Source: DASUPK01 sp963797265 (GTDB taxonomy: Bacteria; Actinomycetota; Thermoleophilia; Solirubrobacterales; 70-9). Taken from it: a stretch of 64,000 bases of DNA. The notes beneath the pieces were generated by a model. That model did no database searches. It saw nothing but the letters and a program-made list of their open reading frames with translations, and was not told the origin of the DNA. Where the stretch lies: positions 620,001 to 684,000 of the forward strand of contig CAWCOY010000003.1 in assembly GCA_963797265.1 (NCBI GenBank). Reading direction: 5' to 3'. Both the position numbers and the translations under genes were made by a program. Shown piece by piece: positions 26,729 to 34,362 of this stretch (within the stretch, counting starts at the first letter, position 1; every line of letters begins with the position of its first letter).

Positions 26729-28053
26729 TGGGCAAGGCCATCCGCGATCACCTGCGCGACTTCCTGGCCATCCTCGGGCTGCTGCTCGTGGGGCTGGTCG
26801 CGACCTACATCATCGTCCAGAACCAGCGGCTGCGGATCCCGCTGCTCGAGGAGAAGCCGTTCGAGCTCAAGGCGGATCTCTCCACCGCCCAGGCCGTGAC
26901 ACCGGGGCAGGGACAGACCGTCCGCGTCGCCGGGGTGCGCGTCGGCGACATCTCCTCCGTCGACTACGAGAACGGGCACGCGGTGGTGTCGATGGCGATC
27001 GACCGCAAGTTCCTGCCGGTCTACAAGGACGCGACCGTCCTGCTTCGCCCGAAGACGGGCCTCAAGGACATGTTCCTCGAGCTCGACCCGGGCACGAACT
27101 ACGACCCGAACTCGGACGACGATGAGTACCAGGACGGCGACTCGATCCCGGTTGCCAATACCGCGCCGGACACCAACATCGACCAGGTCCTGTCTGCTCT
27201 CGACGGTGACACGCGGGCATATCTGCGCCTGCTGCTCACCCAGGGCGGGCAGGGACTGAACGGCCGCGGCAAGGACCTCGGGAAGCTGCTCGGCAGCCTC
27301 GGCCCCATCAACCGCGGGCTCGCCCGGATCAACACCGAGGTGGCGAAGCGCAAGGAGAACCTGCGCACGCTGATCCACAACATGAACCTGCTCTTCGGCA
27401 CGGTCGGCCAGGACGGCGAGGGCATCCAGCAGCTGATCTCCGCCTCCAACCAGGCGTTGGGCGCGATCGCGACCCAGACGCCCGATGTCGAGCGCACCGT
27501 CTCGCTGCTCGGCCCGACCCTGCGGACGACCCGGGTGGCGCTGGAGAAGACCGATCAGCTCGCCACGGTCCTCGGTCCGTCCATCAACAGCCTGCGGCCC
27601 TTCGCCCGCAAGCTGAAGCCGATCAACGACTCGCTCGCGCACCTCTCCAAGACCACCTACGACCCGGTCAAGGACGAGATTCGCCCGTTCGTCCGCAACG
27701 CGCGCCGGCCGGTCCGCAACCTGAGGCCCGCCGCGAAGAACCTGGTGGCCGCCACACCGCGCCTGACCACCGTAGGCGGCGAGCTCAACAAGCTCTTCAA
27801 CATGGCCGCCTACAACCCGAAGGGGGCGGAGTCGCCCGGCACCCCGGGGCGGGACGAGGGGTACCTCTACTGGCTCGGCTGGCTGGCCCACGTCGGCAAC
27901 AGCACCTTCTCCTCGCAGGACGCGCACGGGGTCTACCGGCACGTCTATGTGGTGGCCACCTGCGGAACGCTCAAGTCGATCGCGCTGTCCAGCCCGCTCG
28001 CACCTCTGGTCACGGGCTTTGGCCAGCTCCTGGGGACGACATGTCCGGCATGA
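26728..28053 (+). CDS. MCE-domain protein 5 of 6
   Basis: A 441-aa protein; the start is ATG 26728 within TGATG, preceded by GGGAGGGAAG in the upstream gene. The anchor FLAILGLLLVGLVATYIIVQ is followed by FELKADLSTAQAVTPGQGQT, then VRVAGVRVGDISSVDYENG and LKDMFLELDPGTNYDP, the MCE fold. The helical region (KENLRTLIHNMNLLFGTVGQ) ends in a short tail with CGTLKSIAL. Longer upstream frames run inside gene 4 and are not supported. Confidence 0.9.
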   Translation: MGKAIRDHLRDFLAILGLLLVGLVATYIIVQNQRLRIPLLEEKPFELKADLSTAQAVTPGQGQTVRVAGVRVGDISSVDYENGHAVVSMAIDRKFLPVYKDATVLLRPKTGLKDMFLELDPGTNYDPNSDDDEYQDGDSIPVANTAPDTNIDQVLSALDGDTRAYLRLLLTQGGQGLNGRGKDLGKLLGSLGPINRGLARINTEVAKRKENLRTLIHNMNLLFGTVGQDGEGIQQLISASNQALGAIATQTPDVERTVSLLGPTLRTTRVALEKTDQLATVLGPSINSLRPFARKLKPINDSLAHLSKTTYDPVKDEIRPFVRNARRPVRNLRPAAKNLVAATPRLTTVGGELNKLFNMAAYNPKGAESPGTPGRDEGYLYWLGWLAHVGNSTFSSQDAHGVYRHVYVVATCGTLKSIALSSPLAPLVTGFGQLLGTTCPA

Positions 28054-28078
28054 GGCGCATGAACGGAGAGAGCGCGTA

Positions 28079-29785
28079 ATGCAGAAGCAGGCACCCTCAG
28101 CAGGACGCATCCTCGTTGCGGTCGGCTTCACGCTGTCGTGCTTCGGGCTGCTCCTCTTCCTCTGGGTGACCTTCGGCGGGCCGGTCCCGTTCAAGCCCGA
28201 GAGCTATCGGTTCACGGCCGACTTCCCCGAGGCGATCACGCTCCAGAAGGAGGCCGACGTGCGGATCGGTGGCGTCTCCGTGGGCAAGGTGAAGGACATC
28301 GGCCTCGCCCCGGACAGCGAGTGCCAGAAGGATCCGACGACCTGCAACACGACCCGGGCGACGATCGAGATCGAGCCGCAGTACGCGCCGATCTCCTCCG
28401 ACGCGAGGGCGATCCTGCGCCAGAAGACGCTGCTCGGCGAGACCTACGTCGAGTTCACCAGCGGCAGCCAGGTTCAGCCGGGCGAGACCGGCGGCAACGT
28501 CACCGCCCAGTCCGGAACGGTCGACGTCGGCCAGCTTTCCGGCGACGACGCGCCGCAGCCCATTCGCGAGGGAGGCCACCTCGCCCAGACCCAGGTCCAG
28601 GACCAGACCCAGATCGACGAGATCTTCCAGGGCTTCGACGAACAGACGCGCCAGGCGTTCCAGTCCTGGATGCAGAACGCGGGCATCGCAATCAACGGCG
28701 AGGGGCTCTCGCTGAACGACGCCTTCGGGAACCTCGGGCCCTTTGCGTCGGACGCGAGCGACGTGCTGGGCACGCTGCGCCGCCAGGAGCAGTCCCTGCG
28801 GACGCTGGTCCACGATACGGGTGACGTTTTCGCCGCCCTCACCGACCACGACCAGGCGCTCGCCGGCGCGATCGTGGGAGGGAACCGCACTTTTGGCGCC
28901 CTCGCCTCGCAGAGTCAGGCCCTGTCAGACACCTTCAAGATCCTCCCGACCTTCGAGAACGAGAGCCGCCTGACCCTCGACAGGCTGAAGGGCTTCGCCG
29001 AGGACGCTCGTCCGGTCTTCCACGATCTGAAGCCGGTCGCCCGCGACCTGAGCCCGACGCTCCGCGACGTGCGCCGGCTCGCGCCCAAGGCGCGCCGCCT
29101 CTTCAAGAACTTCGACCCGTTGATCAAGGCGTCCGCGACCGGATTCCCCTCCCTGAGCAGCTTCATACGCGAGCTGCGGCCGGTGATGGACAACTTCGAC
29201 CCGTTCCTCGCGAACCTCAACCCGGTCGTCCGCTGGCTCGACTACCAGGCGCCGGTCCTGACCGACTTCCTCTCCAATCCGTCCTCTTCGACGGCCGACT
29301 ACATGCCGTTCGAGTCAGGGCAGGGTGCACCGCTACATCTCTCGCGGCAGATGACGATCTTCACCAGCGAGTCGCTTTCGATCCATCAGCAGCGGCTCAA
29401 CACGAACCGCGGCAACGGCTACCTGCAGCCGTTCGCAATCGGCAGCTTCTTCCCGACCACCCAGGCGGAGATCTTCCCGAGCCACGATTGCGACAACACG
29501 AGCAGCTTCCCGAGCGGCGGCTCAGTCACCGGCGGCCTGGGCAACGGCCAGGTGACTCGCACGCCGGCCTCGAGCCCGCCGCAGTCGGAGAGCGGCCAGT
29601 TCCCGCTCTCCTCGCTCGTCTCGCCGCTGACGCCGAGCTACATCAATCCGAACCCGGACCCGAACTCGAACGCCAGCACGCTGCCGCCGGGCGGACCCTC
29701 CGCGTTCGCGGCGTGCACGATTGCGCCGGACTTCCCGGCGGCCTTCGGGGGCGGCAAGGTCCCGGAGGTGCGCCCCGACCCGTAG
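28079..29785 (+). CDS. MCE-domain protein 6 of 6
   Basis: A 568-aa protein; ATG 28079 lies 25 bp after gene 5 and has GGAGAG upstream. The N terminus carries VAVGFTLSCFGLLLFLWVTF (anchor), then YRFTADFPEAITLQKEADVR, then IGGVSVGKVKDIGLAPDSEC with CQKDPTTC, and RQKTLLGETYVEFTSGSQ. The helical domain spans ~215-400. The C terminus is Ser/Pro/Asn-rich. It is the last MCE gene; the SCP2-like gene follows after 9 bp. Confidence 0.9.
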   Translation: MQKQAPSAGRILVAVGFTLSCFGLLLFLWVTFGGPVPFKPESYRFTADFPEAITLQKEADVRIGGVSVGKVKDIGLAPDSECQKDPTTCNTTRATIEIEPQYAPISSDARAILRQKTLLGETYVEFTSGSQVQPGETGGNVTAQSGTVDVGQLSGDDAPQPIREGGHLAQTQVQDQTQIDEIFQGFDEQTRQAFQSWMQNAGIAINGEGLSLNDAFGNLGPFASDASDVLGTLRRQEQSLRTLVHDTGDVFAALTDHDQALAGAIVGGNRTFGALASQSQALSDTFKILPTFENESRLTLDRLKGFAEDARPVFHDLKPVARDLSPTLRDVRRLAPKARRLFKNFDPLIKASATGFPSLSSFIRELRPVMDNFDPFLANLNPVVRWLDYQAPVLTDFLSNPSSSTADYMPFESGQGAPLHLSRQMTIFTSESLSIHQQRLNTNRGNGYLQPFAIGSFFPTTQAEIFPSHDCDNTSSFPSGGSVTGGLGNGQVTRTPASSPPQSESGQFPLSSLVSPLTPSYINPNPDPNSNASTLPPGGPSAFAACTIAPDFPAAFGGGKVPEVRPDP

Positions 29786-29794
29786 ATTTCTCGC

Positions 29795-30214
29795 GTGGCG
29801 TACTTCAAAGACGCCCAGGAGGTCTACGACACGATCGGCAAGCTGTTCGCTGAGCTCGCCGACGATGAGGAGCTGGCCCCGAAGTTCCGCCAGGCGAACA
29901 CGATCGTCCAGTACCAGCATCGCGACCCCGAGTCGACGATCACCGTGCGCCTGATGGAGGACGAGCCCACCCACGTCCAGTTCGGAGAGACCGAGATGGA
30001 ACCGGACGTCGTGATGAGCATGAAGGCGGACACCGCACACCGCTTCTGGCTCGGGAGGGTCAACGTGACGACGGCCCTCGCCCGAGGCCAGATCAAGGCC
30101 AGCGGCCCGGTTGCGAAGATCCTCAAGCTCGTGCCCCTGACCAAGCCCGTCTTCCCGCGCTACAAGGCCCTGCTCGAGGCCCAGGGCCGCGACGACCTGG
30201 TCCGGATCGATTGA
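29795..30214 (+). CDS. SCP2-like sterol/lipid-binding protein
   Basis: A 139-aa protein from GTG 29795, 9 bp after the sixth MCE gene. It begins YFKDAQEVYDTIGKLFAEL and continues with ADTAHRFWLGRVNVTTALAR and GQIKASGPVAKILKLVPLTK, a pattern matching SCP2 sterol-carrier domains: a central sheet, a lipid-cavity helix and a G-x-I/V-x-x-x-G turn. Its position in the operon suggests it receives or buffers lipid inside the cell after import. SCP2 domains bind diverse hydrophobic ligands, so sterol specificity is not proven. Its stop overlaps the TTG start of the next gene (TTGA). Confidence 0.82.
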   Translation: MAYFKDAQEVYDTIGKLFAELADDEELAPKFRQANTIVQYQHRDPESTITVRLMEDEPTHVQFGETEMEPDVVMSMKADTAHRFWLGRVNVTTALARGQIKASGPVAKILKLVPLTKPVFPRYKALLEAQGRDDLVRID

Positions 30215-30897
30215 GCGCCAAGGGGGATGCGCAGGAGTGGGCCGCGATCGTGTCCGGCCTGGCGGAGGAGCGCGGGCTCCGGTACGAGCCGATCGGTGGA
30301 ATCAACCCGGTGGGCGCGCCGGTGGCACTCTGCCCCGGCGGCACCAACCGGATCACGGGCGAGCTGAGCGACGGTTTCTTCGGCTCCTCCTGCGACGCCG
30401 ACGAACACGAGGAGGGCGGCTTCGGCCGCAAGGCGGTGCTCCCCGGCGCCGCGCTGGTCAAGTCGCACATGCCGGACCTGGCGACCGTCGTCCCCGTTTT
30501 CAACGTCGAGTCGCTCGAGTTTGGCGAGGACGTGCTGGATCGACACTCCCGGCGCCGCGTCGAATTCGAGAGCATCGACTTCAACAAGCGCTTCATCGCC
30601 ACGGTTCCCAAGGACCACGATCCGGTGGCGCTGCGGGAGCTCTTCAGCCCCGCGTTCATCGACTGGATCACGCGGATCCCGGCCCAGGTGGACTTCGGCA
30701 TCACCGATCAGCAGCTCTTCTTCCATTGGCGCTTGCGCGGGCGCTCCAGGGAGGAGCTGAAGGAGGCGCTGCATTCGGCCGGCGGCATCTTCGACCGGCT
30801 CCACCGCGAGATGGAGGAGAACAACCTCGACATCTACAAGGCGGGCCCCTGGAACGCCGGGCTCGAGCCCTTCCCGCCGAAAGCCGGGCTTGATTGA
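30211..30897 (+). CDS. Conserved protein of unknown function, last gene of the mce operon
   Basis: A 228-aa protein from TTG 30211 overlapping the previous stop. No signal peptide or membrane segment. Recognisable pieces: ALCPGGTNRITGELSDGFFG, then VVPVFNVESLEFGEDVLDRH, and FNKRFIATVPKDHDPVALRE with LFSPAFIDWI and ITDQQLFFHWRLRG. The second half has the flavour of DUF3137-type domains (F-x-V-x-x-x-D..L.LLTP-F...V.F.I....LY), but the match is only by eye. Being coupled to the SCP2-like gene it is probably part of lipid import or metabolism. Function unknown. Confidence 0.75.
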   Translation: MSAKGDAQEWAAIVSGLAEERGLRYEPIGGINPVGAPVALCPGGTNRITGELSDGFFGSSCDADEHEEGGFGRKAVLPGAALVKSHMPDLATVVPVFNVESLEFGEDVLDRHSRRRVEFESIDFNKRFIATVPKDHDPVALRELFSPAFIDWITRIPAQVDFGITDQQLFFHWRLRGRSREELKEALHSAGGIFDRLHREMEENNLDIYKAGPWNAGLEPFPPKAGLD

Positions 30898-30926
30898 ACG
30901 GGTTGCGCCTGGCGGCGCACCCTCGC

Positions 30927-31880
30927 CTAACGTTCGCGCATGCGCCGACGGTAGGTCCGGTAGAAGCGCGGGCCCTTCCTGATGAAGTCCCTGAAGCGGC
31001 TCAGCCGGCCCTCCGGCAGTTCGAAGCCTCCGACGACTCTCCGCGGGACGAGTCGCCAGCCCTGATCGGACGGTGTGAGATCGCCGCGGACCTGCATGTT
31101 GCGCTGCCAGGTGAAGTCGGGTGCGTGTCGGTGGACCGTGAGGCAGGCACGGCCTTCCATCAGCGGAAGACCCAGAGGCTCGGCCTCGATTGCCACCTCC
31201 CTGCGCGTGGCATCCGCGCTGAAGGGGGCGCGGATGGAGATCGGGAACCCGTCGGGTCCCATCCAGCTCAGCACCCCGGTGTCGTGTTCGGCCAGGACGT
31301 CCATGCGCCGATCCCAGGCCGCTCCTCCACCGACCGGCGGGCCGTGGGGTTCCGGAGGCTCCTCCGCATGGCCCGACCGAACCTCCTCCAGATGCGTGTC
31401 GTGGACGACGGGCTCATCGGACAGGTTCCCTTCGGGCCAGACGAAGACGCGCTCGGGGCGGACCTTGACGTAGAGCCTCGCGTAGTACCAGTTGAGCAGG
31501 CTGCGCATCGGCTTGGGCGGATGCATCTTCTTGGTCGCGGGCAGCTTCACGACCGACTCGCGGTAGTAGCGATCCGCGTTGGCCTTCAGGTCCTCGTCGT
31601 CAACAGTGGCAGTGCCCTGGACGAGCACCCTGATCCCGCTGCCGATGCCAGACCCGGTTGGATCGGAGAAGAGGAGGGCCACGCTGGGATGGGCGTGTGC
31701 GTCGTCTGCCTTCTTCGGATATCCCAGGCCCGTGGTCACATCGATCGTCGTCGCGCCCTGGGTGTAGTACGGAGTTACGGGCCAGGTGATCGGCTGCTTG
31801 CGCGCGTCGACGGTCGTGAATTCGCAGGTGATGAACCGCTCGAACGCGTCGCGGACCTCGGGCGGCAGGGTGCTCGTCAT
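30927..31880 (-). CDS. Pyridoxamine 5'-phosphate oxidase-like (PNPOx/FDR) family protein
   Basis: A 317-aa protein with a split-barrel N-terminal half: RFITCEFTTVDARKQPITWP, then TPYYTQGATTIDVTTGLGYP and VALLFSDPTGSGI, typical of FMN- or F420-binding PNPOx-fold proteins. A second, similar module (VLSWMGPDGFPISIRAPFSA, then EGRACLTVHRH) makes it a two-domain member. No export signal. The cofactor cannot be fixed from sequence, although actinobacterial members often use F420. It lies between the mce operon and a Nudix gene on the same strand with a 12-bp gap. Confidence 0.75.
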   Translation of the reverse strand: MTSTLPPEVRDAFERFITCEFTTVDARKQPITWPVTPYYTQGATTIDVTTGLGYPKKADDAHAHPSVALLFSDPTGSGIGSGIRVLVQGTATVDDEDLKANADRYYRESVVKLPATKKMHPPKPMRSLLNWYYARLYVKVRPERVFVWPEGNLSDEPVVHDTHLEEVRSGHAEEPPEPHGPPVGGGAAWDRRMDVLAEHDTGVLSWMGPDGFPISIRAPFSADATRREVAIEAEPLGLPLMEGRACLTVHRHAPDFTWQRNMQVRGDLTPSDQGWRLVPRRVVGGFELPEGRLSRFRDFIRKGPRFYRTYRRRMRER

Positions 31881-31892
31881 CTGCGCTGATTC

Positions 31893-32480
31893 TTACGGAA
31901 GTTCGTCCGGCAGCACAATGCGCTGCTGGTCGCCTTCACCGATCACCTCGGGCTCGACGGGCTTTACTTCTCGGTGCCGGGCTGCCTCCAGCGCTTCGGC
32001 GGCATTCGCATACCCGACCAGGGACTCGAGGTGCTTGATCGTCGGGAAGACCAGGGAGAGCTCGCCGGCGCGGTGGCTCTCCAGCGCCGCCTGTGGCTCG
32101 AACCAGCCGGCATCCACGGTCTCCGCGCCGTCGGGATGCGGTGGGGAGTGGGGCGGCGCCAGGGCCAGGTAGAAGCGGGTGTCGAAGCGGATCGGGACGA
32201 CCTTGGGCGTGATCCACCGGGAGAAGGCGACCAGCTCGTCGGCCGGTAGCTCGATGCCCGCCTCCTCGGCCAGCTCCCTGACGGCCGCGGCCCGATGGGC
32301 CACTTCGCCCTCGCCGTCGCCGGTGTCCACCGAGCCGCCGGGGAAGACCCAGACACCTGGCATGAACCGCGCCTCGGGATTTCGCCGCACGAGCAGGATC
32401 TGCAGCCCGCGTTCGGCGTGCTTGCCGCCCCTGCGCAGCAGGATCACCGTCGCGGCCGGTCGAGGGACAGCGGGCTCCAC
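31893..32480 (-). CDS. Nudix hydrolase
   Basis: A 195-aa protein starting at GTG 32480. The Nudix box is spread over GGSVDTGDGEGEV and AAAVRELAEEAGIEL. It matches G-x5-E-type binding with RELxEExGI, plus a longer insert before RE as in NUDT7/NUDT19-like CoA or ADP-sugar pyrophosphatases. Pro-rich PPHSPPHPDGAETVDAGWFE lies after the box. Substrate unknown. It shares a 33-bp divergent gap with the rubredoxin gene. Confidence 0.88.
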   Translation of the reverse strand: MEPAVPRPAATVILLRRGGKHAERGLQILLVRRNPEARFMPGVWVFPGGSVDTGDGEGEVAHRAAAVRELAEEAGIELPADELVAFSRWITPKVVPIRFDTRFYLALAPPHSPPHPDGAETVDAGWFEPQAALESHRAGELSLVFPTIKHLESLVGYANAAEALEAARHREVKPVEPEVIGEGDQQRIVLPDELP

Positions 32481-32513
32481 CTGCCGAGACCGTACTCGTT
32501 ACCCTGCCGCCGG

Positions 32514-32699
32514 ATGGAAGCGCAGACCACCACCAAGCAGTTCTACATCTGCACCTCGTGCGGGTTCATCTACGACCCCGACGAGGGCGACCCCGACGGC
32601 GGGGTACCGCCTGGCACCGCCTTCGAGGACATCCCCGACGACTGGTTCTGCCCGGTCTGCGGGGCCCGTAAGGCGGACTTCGAGCCTTACGAGGAGTAG
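32514..32699 (+). CDS. Rubredoxin
   Basis: A 61-aa protein from ATG 32514. The two CxxC(G) knuckles are CTSCGFIYDP and CPVCGARKADF, with DGGVPPGTAFEDIPDDWFCP between them, giving a Cys4 iron site for one-electron transfer. A longer in-frame extension upstream overlaps the Nudix gene and is not used. Actinobacterial rubredoxins often serve alkane hydroxylase or oxidative-stress systems; no alkB is in the window. Confidence 0.94.
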   Translation: MEAQTTTKQFYICTSCGFIYDPDEGDPDGGVPPGTAFEDIPDDWFCPVCGARKADFEPYEE

Positions 32700-32795
32700 A
32701 TCCCGCAGCGGGGGGCGCCGCTCGGGAAGCGGGAGATCTCGGGCCGCGATGCCGCGATGCAGGGCGGACATTCCGTCCGATGGCGATCCTAGGCT

Positions 32796-32813
32796 ATCGA
32801 ACGTATGTTCGAT
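32796..32813 (+). promoter_or_regulatory. SOS (LexA) box overlapping the start of the DUF222-HNH gene
   Basis: ATCGAAC-GTAT-GTTCGAT, perfect 7-bp arms. The core TCGAAC-n4-GTTCGA matches the actinobacterial LexA consensus exactly. The ATG (32805) lies inside the spacer. TAGGCT (32790-32795) just upstream can serve as -10, making the mRNA almost leaderless and LexA blockage direct. Confidence 0.8.
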
Positions 32814-34187
32814 GCAGACGATCTCGACCGGCTCCCAACCGAGCGCCTCGAGCATGAGATCACCGAGCTCGCCGCCCACTTGAACGCGGGATGCTGCCGA
32901 TGGCTCGAGCTCCTCGCTGAGTTCGATCGCCGCGGGGTCTGGGCGGACTATGCGTGCCGCTCCTGCGCGGAATGGGTCGCCTGGCAGTGCGCGCTGACGA
33001 CACGCTCGGCGCGTGAGCACGTTCGCGTAGCGCGCCGGCTGCCGGAGCTCCCCCTGATCCATGAGCACTTCGCCAGCGGGCAGCTCTCGTATTCGAAGGT
33101 GCGGGCCCTGACCCGGGTGGCGGAGCCGGATACCGAGGAGGACCTGGTCGAGCTCGCCCGTCACGCGACGGCGTCGCAGCTGGAGCGAATCGTCCGCGGG
33201 CTGCGTCACGTGTCCACGGCGGATGCCGAGGAGCAGCAGGTCAATCGCTACCTGACCACCTGGTGGGAGGACGACGGCTCGCTCTCTATTCACGGCCGAC
33301 TCCCCGCCGAAGACGGCGCGGCGTTTCTCGCGGGACTCGATGCCGCGCATGATCGTCTCCGCGAAGAGCGCGAGCGAGACCGGGATAGCCAACCGGCCAG
33401 CGGTTCCGCGGAACCGCGTACCGACGGCGGTTCCGCGGAACCGCGGAGCGAGCGGCCTGCCGAAACGCCATTGCCGGCCCACCAGACCCATGCCGACGCC
33501 CTAGTTGAGCTCGCGCGAGGCGGCGCCGGCTATGACGTCACGGTCCACGTCGATGTTGACGTCCTCTCGCGGGACGCGCGGGGCCAGGTTCGGGTCGACG
33601 GCGGGCCAACGCTCGCTCCGGAAACCGCGCGCCGACTGGCCTGTGACTCATCGCTGATCCCGATCATCGAGCGTGACGGCCACGTTTTATCCGTCGGCCG
33701 CAAGACCCGCGCGATACCGCCGGCGATACGCCGGGGTGTGGAGGCCCGGGACGGCGGCTGTCGCTTTCCCGGCTGCGAGCACCGCCGCTTTCTCGACACC
33801 CACCACATCATCCATTGGGCCTGCGGCGGCGAGACGGACAAGAGCAACTTGATCCAGCTCTGCCGCCATCACCACCGCCTGGTGCATGAGGGTCAGGTGC
33901 GCGCGAGCGGGAACGCCGACAAAGTCGTCCACTTCCGCCTGCGCGACGGGACGACGCTCCAGAGCTCGCCGCCTGCGCCGCGGGGCGGCCTGCCAGACCT
34001 CAAACGCCTCAATCAAGAGGCCGGGCACGCCATCGACAGCGAGACCTGCCTCTCCGGCATCGGCGAGCGGATGGACCGCCACTGGGTCGTGAGCGTGGTC
34101 GCCGACAGCCTCTACGGCGCCGACTACATCGATCGTGTCGCTAACTCCGATCTGTCACATTGGCGCTGCCCTCGTCCCGCTCCGTGA
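32805..34187 (+). CDS. DUF222 / HNH endonuclease-domain protein (13E12-like)
   Basis: A 460-aa protein. The DUF222 half (residues ~10-190) has HEITELAAHLNAGCCRWLEL, then VAWQCALTTRSAREHVRVAR. A linker with two 9-residue repeats GSAEPR(T/S) follows (~198-216). The C-terminal HNH nuclease motif is CRFPGCEHRRFLDTHHIIHW, then ACGGETDKSNLIQLCRHHHR and LVHEG. Proteins of this type are highly amplified in actinobacteria and in mycobacteria (13E12 family) some are LexA-regulated. A perfect SOS box covers the start codon here. The repeat region contains two 18-bp perfect palindromes. The last ~20 residues run into the DUF4349-like remnant. Role: probable DNA nuclease linked to damage or mobility. Confidence 0.87.
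   Translation: MFDADDLDRLPTERLEHEITELAAHLNAGCCRWLELLAEFDRRGVWADYACRSCAEWVAWQCALTTRSAREHVRVARRLPELPLIHEHFASGQLSYSKVRALTRVAEPDTEEDLVELARHATASQLERIVRGLRHVSTADAEEQQVNRYLTTWWEDDGSLSIHGRLPAEDGAAFLAGLDAAHDRLREERERDRDSQPASGSAEPRTDGGSAEPRSERPAETPLPAHQTHADALVELARGGAGYDVTVHVDVDVLSRDARGQVRVDGGPTLAPETARRLACDSSLIPIIERDGHVLSVGRKTRAIPPAIRRGVEARDGGCRFPGCEHRRFLDTHHIIHWACGGETDKSNLIQLCRHHHRLVHEGQVRASGNADKVVHFRLRDGTTLQSSPPAPRGGLPDLKRLNQEAGHAIDSETCLSGIGERMDRHWVVSVVADSLYGADYIDRVANSDLSHWRCPRPAP
33400..33444 (+). repeat. Two copies of an 18-bp perfect palindrome, 27 bp apart, inside the HNH gene
   Basis: GCGGTTCCGCGGAACCGC occurs at 33400-33417 and 33427-33444. The period is 27 bp (9 codons), so the copies stay in frame and encode GSAEPR(T/S)xx. 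Each copy could form a cruciform. The palindromes fall between the DUF222 and HNH modules, suggesting an expanding in-frame repeat. Confidence 0.9.
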
Positions 34188-34263
34188 CGCGGCCGAGGCC
34201 GGAAAGGTCGTCCAGGACATCGCGCAGGTGCGCCGCCGGGATCCGGAGCGAGAAGGACGCATG
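34141..34263 (-). pseudogene. Remnant of a DUF4349-like protein
   Basis: On the minus strand, frame from 34263: HASFSLRIPAAHLRDVLDDL, then SGLGRVTERDEGSANVTDRS and a TAG at 34143-34141. The pattern (S-F-x-L-R-I-P-A-A-x-L, L-S-x-L-G-x-V, V-T-D) matches the core of DUF4349 proteins, many of which are membrane-linked. There is no start codon in sight, and upstream the frame becomes nonsense within ~30 codons. The fragment overlaps the 3' end of the HNH gene on the other strand. Probably a decayed gene interrupted by arrival or growth of the HNH locus. Evidence by motif only. Confidence 0.5.
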
Positions 34264-34362
34264 CCCGTTCCACCTTCTCCCTTGCGGTGCCAACCGCGGC
34301 CGTGCTCACATCGGTACTACGGCTCAGGAGCCGTTCCATCACACCGGGAGTATCGGTGCGAG

